From NCBI RefSeq assembly GCF_002954585.1, contig NZ_MSCI01000006.1, positions 1-54,424 of the forward strand: a DNA stretch of 54,424 bases. The letters run 5' to 3'. Positions 8,377 to 16,220 of this stretch are shown here, in pieces. Under the pieces are notes generated by a model. The model searched no databases. It saw only the letters and a list, made by a program, of their open reading frames with translations, and had not been told where the DNA came from. The stretch comes from Vibrio chagasii. GTDB lineage: Bacteria > Pseudomonadota > Gammaproteobacteria > Enterobacterales > Vibrionaceae. Each line of letters begins with the position of its first letter. Within the stretch, counting starts at the first letter, position 1. The position numbers and the translations under genes were made by a program.

Positions 8377-9630
8377 TTGGATTACTTCAACTATCAGGAA
8401 GATGGCCAGCTTTGGGCTGAGGACGTCGCACTTTCACAACTCGCAGAGCAATATGGTACGCCGCTGTATGTATATTCTCGCGCTACATTAGAACGCCACT
8501 GGAATGCATTCGATTCATCGGTTGGCGAGCATCCACACTTGGTGTGTTATGCCGTTAAAGCGAACTCGAACCTTGGCGTATTGAATACTCTGGCACGATT
8601 AGGTTCTGGCTTTGATATCGTTTCTGGCGGTGAGCTAGAGCGTGTAGTCGCTGCAGGTGGCGATCCAGCGAAAGTTGTATTCTCTGGTGTCGGCAAAACA
8701 GCTGCTGAAATGAAACGTGCGCTTGAGTTGAACATTAAGTGTTTCAACGTAGAGTCTGAGCCAGAGCTAGAGCGACTGAACAAAGTTGCTGGTGAATTGG
8801 GTGTTAAGGCGCCGATTTCACTGCGTATCAACCCAGATGTTGATGCAAACACTCACCCTTATATCTCGACTGGTCTGCGTGATAACAAATTTGGTATCGC
8901 CTTCGACCGTGCTCCTACGGTTTACGCTTTTGCACAAACACTAGAAAACCTGTCTATCCACGGTATTGATTGCCACATCGGTTCTCAGCTTACTGACATC
9001 GAACCTTTCATTGATGCGACTGACCGTTTGCTTGCCCTAATCGACCAACTGCGTGCTGATGGTATTAACATTAAACACCTTGATGTCGGCGGTGGCTTGG
9101 GTGTGGTTTATCGTGATGAACTGCCACCACAACCTTCAGATTATGCGAAAGCGCTATTGGCTCGTCTAGACAATCATTCTGATCTAGAGCTGATTTTCGA
9201 GCCTGGAAGAGCGATTGCTGCTAACGCTGGTGTATTATTGACGAAAGTTGAGTTCCTTAAGCCAACAGAGCACAAGAATTTTGCCATTATCGATGCAGCA
9301 ATGAACGACCTGATGCGTCCTGCGCTTTACCAAGCGTGGCAAGATATTGTCCCAGTGAACCCTCGCCAAGGCGAAGCAGTAACGTACGATTTGGTTGGCC
9401 CTATTTGTGAAACAGGTGACTTCCTAGGTAAAGACCGCGATTTGGTACTTGAAGAAGGCGATTTGCTTGCGGTTCGTTCTGCCGGTGCTTATGGCTTCGT
9501 AATGTCATCTAACTACAACACTCGTTCGCGAGCGGCTGAAGTGATGGTTGATGGCAACAAAACTCATCTAGTTCGTCAGCGCGAAGAGCTTACGAGCTTG
9601 TGGGAACTTGAAAACATTCTTCCGGAGTAA
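8377..9630 (+). CDS. lysA: Diaminopimelate decarboxylase
   Basis: 417 residues, a full-length PLP-dependent fold-type III decarboxylase. It turns meso-diaminopimelate into lysine in the last step of lysine synthesis. The PLP lysine is K61 in CYAVKANSN. HIGSQ, the DVGGGLG glycine loop, EPGR and the C-terminal GAYG are present. The start is TTG at 8377, preceded by AAGGGATAAG; no better ATG is near, and the N-terminus MDYFNYQ fits Vibrio LysA. It is the second gene of a lptM-lysA-dapF-DUF484-xerC-yigB cluster, directly beside dapF, which supplies its substrate. Confidence 0.97.
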   Translation: MDYFNYQEDGQLWAEDVALSQLAEQYGTPLYVYSRATLERHWNAFDSSVGEHPHLVCYAVKANSNLGVLNTLARLGSGFDIVSGGELERVVAAGGDPAKVVFSGVGKTAAEMKRALELNIKCFNVESEPELERLNKVAGELGVKAPISLRINPDVDANTHPYISTGLRDNKFGIAFDRAPTVYAFAQTLENLSIHGIDCHIGSQLTDIEPFIDATDRLLALIDQLRADGINIKHLDVGGGLGVVYRDELPPQPSDYAKALLARLDNHSDLELIFEPGRAIAANAGVLLTKVEFLKPTEHKNFAIIDAAMNDLMRPALYQAWQDIVPVNPRQGEAVTYDLVGPICETGDFLGKDRDLVLEEGDLLAVRSAGAYGFVMSSNYNTRSRAAEVMVDGNKTHLVRQREELTSLWELENILPE

Positions 9631-9641
9631 TTTAAAGCGTT

Positions 9642-10472
9642 ATGCACTTCCACTTTTCTAAAATGCATGGTTTGGGCAATGATTTCATGGTCGTGGACTG
9701 CATTACTCAAAATATTTTCTTTTCTCCAGATTTGATCCGTCGTTTGGCGGATCGTCACACTGGTGTGGGCTTTGACCAGTTACTTGTGGTTGAGGCTCCC
9801 TATGATCCAGAAACTGATTTCCATTACCGCATATTTAATGCGGATGGCAGTGAAGTGGAGCAGTGTGGTAATGGTGCTCGTTGTTTTGCACGATTCGTTC
9901 GCATGAAAGGCTTAACGAATAAGTACAGCATCAACGTCAGTACCAAGAAAGGCAAAATGGTTCTGAAGATAGAAGAGAATGACCTGATCACCGTGAATAT
10001 GGGCATTCCTGAGTTCGAACCAAGCAAGATCCCATTTAAAGCGAAGCAACCTGAAAAGACCTACATCCTAAGAACCGATGTACATACTTTATTCTGTGGT
10101 GCAGTCAGTATGGGTAACCCACATGTGGTGACCGTGGTTGATGATGTCGATACGGCCGATGTGGACACCTTAGGTCCACTGCTTGAATCACATGAGCGTT
10201 TCCCTGAGCGTGTTAATGCTGGCTTTATGCAGGTGGTTAACCGTGAAGAAGTACGTTTGCGTGTTTATGAACGTGGTGCAGGTGAAACTCAGGCTTGTGG
10301 TAGCGGTGCCTGTGGCGCTGTTGCGGTTGGTATTACTCAAGGCTTACTGGCTGAGAATGTGAAGGTTAGCCTACCAGGTGGTGACTTACACATTAGCTGG
10401 CAAGGTCCGGGGAAAGCTCTGTATATGACGGGCCCAGCGACGCATGTGTTTGATGGCCAGCTTTCTTGCTGA
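9642..10472 (+). CDS. dapF: Diaminopimelate epimerase
   Basis: 276 residues. A PLP-independent racemase that converts LL- to meso-diaminopimelate, needed for both lysine and peptidoglycan. The two catalytic cysteines are present: C75 in QCGNGARCF and C219 in QACGSGACG. The N-terminal KMHGLGNDF motif is intact. It starts 11 nt after lysA, so the two are almost certainly co-transcribed. Confidence 0.97.
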   Translation: MHFHFSKMHGLGNDFMVVDCITQNIFFSPDLIRRLADRHTGVGFDQLLVVEAPYDPETDFHYRIFNADGSEVEQCGNGARCFARFVRMKGLTNKYSINVSTKKGKMVLKIEENDLITVNMGIPEFEPSKIPFKAKQPEKTYILRTDVHTLFCGAVSMGNPHVVTVVDDVDTADVDTLGPLLESHERFPERVNAGFMQVVNREEVRLRVYERGAGETQACGSGACGAVAVGITQGLLAENVKVSLPGGDLHISWQGPGKALYMTGPATHVFDGQLSC

Positions 10473-10517
10473 TAACGATACATAACAGATAGATACATAA
10501 AAAATAAAGGATAGGTT

Positions 10518-11216
10518 TTGTCTAACGTTGAAGCCGACGCACTCACAGCAGAAGTGGTCGCGGAATATTTACGTGATAACCCAGATTTTTTCCAAGACCG
10601 AAAAGATTTGGTGGATCGCCTTGCTATTAATAACGTTGAGCAGGGTGCCGTTTCTCTGGTCGAGATTCAGCTTAAACGTCAACGCCAGAGAATCGAAGAG
10701 CTAGAAGAAGAGATCACTGGCTTGATGTCTCTGGCGGCGAATAACGATAAAACCTTCTATGAGTTTATGGATCTGCAAGCGCAAGTGCTGAAATGCAGTG
10801 ACTTCATGCAGGTAATTAAAGCGGTTGAGCAAAAGGCACTCGACCTTGGGCTGAAGGCTCATTTGCGAATCCTTTCGCAAACGGGTTTCTATCAACTCAG
10901 TGAAGAGGGCTACTCGAAGTTTTCACTTAATCACTTTAATGGCAAAGATGCCTACCTCGGGCGTTTGAGAAAAGCCGACAGACAAGATTTGTTTGGTGAT
11001 TTTCCGGTTCCAGAGCTAGGCTCTTATGTAGTACTACCACTTGCTAAGCAGTCTCCATTGGGCTTGCTCGCCTTTTCTAGTGAAGATGGCGGTCACTTCC
11101 AACCTCATATGGATACGCTCTTTTTACGCCACTTAGCACTTGTCGTGTCTCATTTGGCGGACACCTTACCTTGGCAGACAAATAATGAGCCTAGAGCCCA
11201 AAACACCTCTTCCTAA
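10518..11216 (+). CDS. DUF484 family protein, GAF-like
   Basis: 232 residues; the E. coli counterpart is YigA. An N-terminal helical part containing YLRDNPDFF (about residues 17-25) is followed by a coiled coil (about 50-75), then a GAF-like domain. Function is unknown. Its fixed position between dapF and xerC suggests a link with cell wall or chromosome processing, but this is guilt by association. The start is TTG at 10518, behind AAAGGATAGG. The 3' end overlaps xerC by about 32 bases, implying translational coupling. Confidence 0.88.
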   Translation: MSNVEADALTAEVVAEYLRDNPDFFQDRKDLVDRLAINNVEQGAVSLVEIQLKRQRQRIEELEEEITGLMSLAANNDKTFYEFMDLQAQVLKCSDFMQVIKAVEQKALDLGLKAHLRILSQTGFYQLSEEGYSKFSLNHFNGKDAYLGRLRKADRQDLFGDFPVPELGSYVVLPLAKQSPLGLLAFSSEDGGHFQPHMDTLFLRHLALVVSHLADTLPWQTNNEPRAQNTSS

Positions 11217-12117
11217 TAGCCTTCAAAAGCCTCTTTCTCGCTTCTATGAATATCTCAGAAGCGAGAAGGGACTCAGCCTACACACCCAACGAAACTACAA
11301 ACAACAACTTGAAACCATGGCCGAACACTTAGTCACATTGGGGCTAAAGGATTGGCGTCAAATTGATGCTGCTTGGGTAAGACAACTTGCCAGTAAAGGC
11401 ATGCGTGATGGGATGAAGGCAAGCAGCATCGCGACTCGCTTATCGTCACTGCGTAGCTTCTTTGATTTTCTTGTCTTACGGGGCGAAATAACCGCGAACC
11501 CTGCAAAAGGGGTTTCTGCGCCTCGTAAGCAGCGTCCGTTACCAAAAAACCTCGATGTCGATGAAGTCGGTCAGTTGCTTGACGTGAATGAAGACGATCC
11601 GCTGTCGATTCGTGATCGAGCGATGATGGAGGTGATGTACGGTGCTGGTTTGCGTCTTGCTGAACTGGTTGGTATCAACCTCAAAGACGTGCTGAGCCGC
11701 CAAGGAGAAATCCGAGTCATCGGTAAAGGTGACAAGGAGCGCAAGGCGCCATTTTCGGGCTTAGCCAAAGAGTGGGTCGATAAGTGGCTGCGAGTCCGCG
11801 GTGAATTGGCTTCTCCGGGAGAGGACGCGCTGTTTGTTTCCAAGCTGGGAACACGCATCTCACACCGCAGTGTGCAAAAACGTATGGAAGAGTGGGGTAA
11901 GAAGCAATCTGTAGCGAGCCATATTAGCCCGCACAAACTGCGTCACTCCTTTGCAACGCATGTGCTTGAGTCGAGCCAAAACCTTCGTGCGGTCCAAGAG
12001 CTATTGGGCCATGAAAATATCTCGACCACCCAAGTGTACACTCACTTGGATTTCCAGCATCTAGCACAAGCATACGATCAAGCTCACCCAAGAGCCCGTA
12101 AGAAAAATAAAGACTAA
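11185..12117 (+). CDS. xerC: Tyrosine recombinase XerC
   Basis: 310 residues. With XerD and FtsK it resolves chromosome dimers at dif; in vibrios the same pair also integrates CTX-type phages. The SAM-like core-binding domain (about 15-100) is followed by the catalytic domain with the complete set R157, K181, H250, R253, H276 and nucleophile Y285. The frame is open from 11140, but ATG at 11185 (MSLEPKTPLP) gives the usual XerC length. It starts inside the end of the DUF484 gene. Confidence 0.96.
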   Translation: MSLEPKTPLPNSLQKPLSRFYEYLRSEKGLSLHTQRNYKQQLETMAEHLVTLGLKDWRQIDAAWVRQLASKGMRDGMKASSIATRLSSLRSFFDFLVLRGEITANPAKGVSAPRKQRPLPKNLDVDEVGQLLDVNEDDPLSIRDRAMMEVMYGAGLRLAELVGINLKDVLSRQGEIRVIGKGDKERKAPFSGLAKEWVDKWLRVRGELASPGEDALFVSKLGTRISHRSVQKRMEEWGKKQSVASHISPHKLRHSFATHVLESSQNLRAVQELLGHENISTTQVYTHLDFQHLAQAYDQAHPRARKKNKD

Positions 12118-12127
12118 AGGTTTTACT

Positions 12128-12844
12128 ATGCGAATTTACCGAGGGTTACAGCCTGTCAAAGCCATGACCTTTGATTTGGATGACACTCTATATGACAACT
12201 GGCCTGTGATCATGAAGGTTGAGAAAGAGATGACGCAGTGGCTTTTTCAAGAGCACCCTGTGTCTGCTTCTTTGTCGCTGGAAGAGTGGCAAGCTGTAAA
12301 ACAACGAGTCGCATTGGATAACCCAGAGTTAAAGCATGATGTCACCTTGTGGCGTGAAACTCAGATTAAGACGGGTTTGTTGCAGTTGGGCTACTCTCAG
12401 CAGCAAGCTGAGCAGGCCGCTTGTGACGGTATCGAACATGCCTTATGGCTACGCAACCAAGTCGACGTTCCTCAAGAAACCCACCGTGTCATGGAGGAAC
12501 TTGCCCAGCGTGTTCCTTTAGTGGCGATAACCAATGGTAATGTCGACCCCTATAAAATTGGCCTTGGGCAATACTTCCAGTTAATCCTCAAAGCTGGCCC
12601 TGACGGCAGGGCCAAACCCTACCCAGATATGTTTGAGAAAGCACAACAGCACTTGGGCTTTGATGCTAGTAATATCCTTCATGTGGGGGATCATTTAAGG
12701 ACGGATGTCTACGGAGCCAAGAAAAATGGCTTCCAAGCATGCTGGTTTAATGACACTGGTTCCAATTTATACCTATCTTCGAAGGTGAATGTGCTTCCTG
12801 ATGTTGAAATAGAACAGCTCAGCGATCTTATGCGACTAATTTAA
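12128..12844 (+). CDS. yigB: YigB, HAD-family phosphatase (flavin pathway)
   Basis: 238 residues with the haloacid dehalogenase motifs: DLDDTLYDN (nucleophile aspartate about residue 16), TNGN near 137, and the late GDHLRTDVYGA acidic motif. In E. coli, YigB dephosphorylates 5-amino-6-(5-phosphoribitylamino)uracil, a missing step of riboflavin synthesis, and the gene likewise follows xerC. It begins 10 nt after xerC and closes the cluster. Function is by orthology. Confidence 0.88.
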   Translation: MRIYRGLQPVKAMTFDLDDTLYDNWPVIMKVEKEMTQWLFQEHPVSASLSLEEWQAVKQRVALDNPELKHDVTLWRETQIKTGLLQLGYSQQQAEQAACDGIEHALWLRNQVDVPQETHRVMEELAQRVPLVAITNGNVDPYKIGLGQYFQLILKAGPDGRAKPYPDMFEKAQQHLGFDASNILHVGDHLRTDVYGAKKNGFQACWFNDTGSNLYLSSKVNVLPDVEIEQLSDLMRLI

Positions 12845-12997
12845 TGGCCACTGCAGGCTTATTGTGTCGCATTTATGATAGTGAATTGTTACATTAGTCG
12901 AGTTTAAAGGCCTGTTTAGGCTAGGATAATTAGCGATTTTCAATCATAGCGGTGGTTGCGGGTTCTCTATTCCATTAGATTTCGAACAAGGGTTGGC

Positions 12998-15496
12998 ATG
13001 CAAACATATACATTTCTCGCAAACACAGAAGAGCAATTAGCATCTCAACTTGCTCAGCGCGAATGGTGTGATAGCAAACAATACCTAGTTCAACTTTTCT
13101 CTACGCAATCACCTGATGTGGCTCGCCAACTTGCTAATGTGGCGCTCAATCGTTTGAGCCATGCGACCTTGATTGGTCAAAGTGCTCGTCATGTTATTTG
13201 TGATAACTGCCTTGAGAGTACTTGCACCTTAGTCATTGTTAGTGAATTCAACGAAACTCTATTAATCTCCGCGGTACAGCCTTTTACAGGTAACCCTAAC
13301 CAAGATAGCCAAGATCTCGTATCTCAACTTGATCTATCGGAAGACACCAAAACTGTTATCAGCTTGTGTGATCAGGTTGAAGGACGTGATTACCCAATTT
13401 ATGGTGCTTTCGAAAATCATTCCTACGCATTACCAGTGGCTGGTGGCTTGTGCCAGGAAAATGAGTTCGGCCGCTGGGTTATGCACAACGAGCAAACTTA
13501 CCAACATGCCTGCGTAGCGGTTGCCTTGACGAACCCTAATTTAAAGGTGTGGTCAGACGCTTACTCCGAGTGGAACCCTATAGGGATGAAACTACGAGTG
13601 ACTCATGCGATAGGGAACCGTCTGTATGCATTAAATGACAAGCCGGCGATTGAGGTATTTAAACATTACCTTGCCGATGGTAAAGACCTTCCTTTCAGTC
13701 AACTGATGAGTTTTCCGCTTTATCGCGAACTTGGCAGGAAGAAAGGGATATCAACACCACTTCGTATTAATGACGATGGCAGTATCGAGTTTGATAGCCC
13801 TTGGCAGATCGGTGAAGAAGCTCAGTTCTGCTATAACCACCCATCACTGACTGCCGAAAAGGTGCGTCATGGCGCTGAGATGCTTGCCATGCATCAACCT
13901 GAGTCTGTGATCATCTATAACTGCGTTTCTCGATTGGAGTTCATTGACAGTAAGTTAGAGCTCAAGCCATTTGAAGGGATAGTAAATGCATGTGGTGCTT
14001 ACTGCATGGGAGAGCTTTATCGAACTGAAGAGCGACAAGATATCCTTCACCACAGTCTGACTTATATCGCGATGAGAGAGTCTGACGAGATTAATGAGTT
14101 TCACGCTGACGAATTTAAGTGTGGCTCTACGGTTTCACCACTGCTTAACTTAGTGCGTAACGCAGTGGCTGATCTTGATAGCATGAACACACAAATGGAG
14201 AAGAAACTCCATCAACAGGCTCGTCGTTTAACGGAGAGTTATCGCATTGATTCCCTTACAGGGCTACCTAACCGTATAGTACTAAAAGAACGACTCAATA
14301 CGATTCTCTTTACTGAACATTTGTTGACCTTGAAATTGACTAATTTCCATGAAGTGAATGACAAGTATGGGTATCAAGTTGGTGATCAATTACTCTTAGA
14401 TCTCTCCAACCACCTCGTAGAGCGTTTGCAGCTTCGAGTCGTTAAGAGGTCTAAGATCAAAGTTGAACTCTTTAGTATTGGGGTTGGAGAATGGGCGATT
14501 ATCTTCAATACCAGTGCCATAGGAGCGAGGATAAAGGAGCGCTTTGTAGAATTTGCAGATGAAGTTGAACGTGTTAACTTCGAACCTTATGGCTTAACCG
14601 ATATTGACTACCTATCGGTCTCGTTATGTGGCGGCTTTGCCAGTCGCTGTGACTTTTTGACTGATAATAGTGATGAAATCCTTCTAAAAGCGATTGAAGC
14701 ACGACGTTATGGTGTTCGTAACAACACCCACATAACTAATGCCAAAGATATTCAGGTGAGTGAAGAAGAGCGTAAAGAACGGATTGGTTGGTTGAGCTGT
14801 GTTAGCCGAGCAATCTTAGATCAGAATATTATTACCTACTCGCAACCAATTGTTGAGGCGAGAACACATGAACTGATTGGTCAAGAATGTTTGGTGAGAA
14901 TAATGGAAGCTGATGGAACGATTGTGCCACCAGGTAAATTCTTACCTATGATTGCCGACACACACCTTTATACACGTCTTAGTCGCCATATGATTAAGAA
15001 CACTATCGGTTATATGGCCGATAAACAGAGCCCGTTTTCTATCAACCTTTCTCCGCAAGACCTTTTAAGTGATAAGACACTTGAGGTGCTCGAGACTGCC
15101 ATTAGTGGCATGAACGATCCTACTCGATTGGGGCTCGAGGTGCTTGAGTCTGAGCAGATTCGAGATTATGGCCGTATGATTGAGGTGTGCGACCACTTCC
15201 GCTCGTTAGGTGCAAGAATCATTGTTGACGACTTTGGTTCTGGTTACTCCAATATCGATGAGATCATTAAGCTTGAACCGCAGATAATTAAGCTTGATGG
15301 CAGTTTGATTCGTAATATCGACAAAGACCAGAAGCAGAGAAACATTGCTTCTCAGCTGGTGCGCTTGTGCCAAGTGTTTAATGCCAAAACGGTCGCTGAG
15401 TTTGTTCACAATCAACAGGTTTGTGAGATAGCCGAACAGATGGGCGTCGATTACCTGCAAGGATACTACTTTGGAGAGCCTAAACGGCTGTTCTGA
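12998..15496 (+). CDS. FIST-GGDEF-EAL signalling protein, probable c-di-GMP phosphodiesterase
   Basis: 832 residues, cytoplasmic. Residues about 30-370 resemble FIST_N plus FIST_C, a sensory domain thought to bind small ligands; VNACGAYCMGELYRT near 330-345 is the FIST_C end. A coiled coil near 395-420 leads to a GGDEF domain whose signature is degenerate (G-V-G-E-W at about 495-499), so cyclase activity is unlikely. The EAL domain keeps the catalytic set: the E of GQECLVR near 630, N in FSINLS, E in GLEVLESE, the DD pair in VDDFGSGYSN near 744, K in IIKLDG, E in TVAEFV and Q in YLQGYYF. The frame opens with TTG at 12956; ATG at 12998, behind AAGGG, is preferred. A parS site follows the stop. 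Confidence 0.85.
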   Translation: MQTYTFLANTEEQLASQLAQREWCDSKQYLVQLFSTQSPDVARQLANVALNRLSHATLIGQSARHVICDNCLESTCTLVIVSEFNETLLISAVQPFTGNPNQDSQDLVSQLDLSEDTKTVISLCDQVEGRDYPIYGAFENHSYALPVAGGLCQENEFGRWVMHNEQTYQHACVAVALTNPNLKVWSDAYSEWNPIGMKLRVTHAIGNRLYALNDKPAIEVFKHYLADGKDLPFSQLMSFPLYRELGRKKGISTPLRINDDGSIEFDSPWQIGEEAQFCYNHPSLTAEKVRHGAEMLAMHQPESVIIYNCVSRLEFIDSKLELKPFEGIVNACGAYCMGELYRTEERQDILHHSLTYIAMRESDEINEFHADEFKCGSTVSPLLNLVRNAVADLDSMNTQMEKKLHQQARRLTESYRIDSLTGLPNRIVLKERLNTILFTEHLLTLKLTNFHEVNDKYGYQVGDQLLLDLSNHLVERLQLRVVKRSKIKVELFSIGVGEWAIIFNTSAIGARIKERFVEFADEVERVNFEPYGLTDIDYLSVSLCGGFASRCDFLTDNSDEILLKAIEARRYGVRNNTHITNAKDIQVSEEERKERIGWLSCVSRAILDQNIITYSQPIVEARTHELIGQECLVRIMEADGTIVPPGKFLPMIADTHLYTRLSRHMIKNTIGYMADKQSPFSINLSPQDLLSDKTLEVLETAISGMNDPTRLGLEVLESEQIRDYGRMIEVCDHFRSLGARIIVDDFGSGYSNIDEIIKLEPQIIKLDGSLIRNIDKDQKQRNIASQLVRLCQVFNAKTVAEFVHNQQVCEIAEQMGVDYLQGYYFGEPKRLF

Positions 15497-15514
15497 TGAG
15501 TGGCAAATGTCTGA

Positions 15515-15530
15515 TGTTTCACGTGAAACA
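15515..15530. other. parS centromere site (ParB binding)
   Basis: TGTTTCACGTGAAACA, a perfect 16-bp palindrome, is the chromosomal parS consensus bound by ParB of the ParABS system, including chromosome I of Vibrio cholerae. It lies between the EAL gene stop and its terminator. Chromosomal parS sites cluster near oriC, so this places the window near the origin of the main chromosome. Confidence 0.9.
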
Positions 15531-15562
15531 CTGTTTTGTCCAATGTATTAAAGCGAGATGTG

Positions 15563-15592
15563 AAAAGGGTGAGCTAGTGGCTCACCCTTTTT
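15563..15592. terminator. Bidirectional terminator
   Basis: AAAAGGGTGAGC / GCTCACCCTTTT form a 12-bp stem with a TAGTG loop and T-runs on both sides, between the FIST-EAL gene and the convergent DTW-domain gene. Confidence 0.9.
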
Positions 15593-15621
15593 ATTTTGGT
15601 GCTTAAGCACTCCGCATTACT

Positions 15622-16218
15622 CTATCTGAGAGCGTGTCCACTTTTGTCTGCTTGGAATACTTTGAGATAGTGCTGATAGTAATCCTCTATCAGCTTTGCT
15701 GGTTGAGCTTCATTTAATGCCTTAAGTAGCTCAATACCAACCTCACAGGTACACAGGTGTCCACTGTCTTGATTGCGGCGCAACGTATATGAAGATTCAC
15801 TGGTTACATCGAGGTGCACTTGCGGAATCGTCTGTAACCAAGGGCTTTTGTTGAGCATTTTTTTCGCTTCTTGCCACGTGCCATCCAAGATGATGAATAA
15901 CGGCGTTCGTTCACTCACTGTATCCGAAACCGCTTGCTGACATTCAATGCTTTTATCACTTGGAAACAACAGCAAAGGCTGATGAGTTTCATCATTAAGT
16001 AAAGCCAGTAGTTCGGCTGGAGGCGTCTTACGCTGCCAAATAAAAGACTGACATTGCTTGAGTGAATGTTGCAGTAGCTTTCCGGTATTGGTGTCTCGTG
16101 TTAGTTCATTCTCGTGAGTGAGTAAAACTAGGTGGATTTGGCTTTCAGTATTCGGTATTCGATGACAAATACACTGATGAGTGAAACCACACCCACTGCA
16201 AGCTTGCTGATCGCTCAT
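15622..16218 (-). CDS. DTW-domain tRNA-uridine aminocarboxypropyltransferase
   Basis: 198 residues. The N-terminal cysteines in CSGCGFTHQCICHR look like a zinc-binding knot. The central DGTWQEAKKM carries the D-x-T-W signature of the DTW family. Members such as E. coli TapT (YfiP) transfer the 3-amino-3-carboxypropyl group of SAM to a tRNA uridine to make acp3U. The substrate position cannot be read from sequence. It starts 2 nt after the stop of the upstream lipoprotein gene, so they share an operon, though no functional link is known. Confidence 0.85.
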   Translation of the reverse strand: MSDQQACSGCGFTHQCICHRIPNTESQIHLVLLTHENELTRDTNTGKLLQHSLKQCQSFIWQRKTPPAELLALLNDETHQPLLLFPSDKSIECQQAVSDTVSERTPLFIILDGTWQEAKKMLNKSPWLQTIPQVHLDVTSESSYTLRRNQDSGHLCTCEVGIELLKALNEAQPAKLIEDYYQHYLKVFQADKSGHALR

Positions 16219-16220
16219 GG

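Noticed and set aside
12910..12921. GCCTGTTTAGGC, also found at 47389-47400
   Set aside because: Two copies of a short hairpin, both upstream of genes, can arise by chance; no third copy or shared function was seen.
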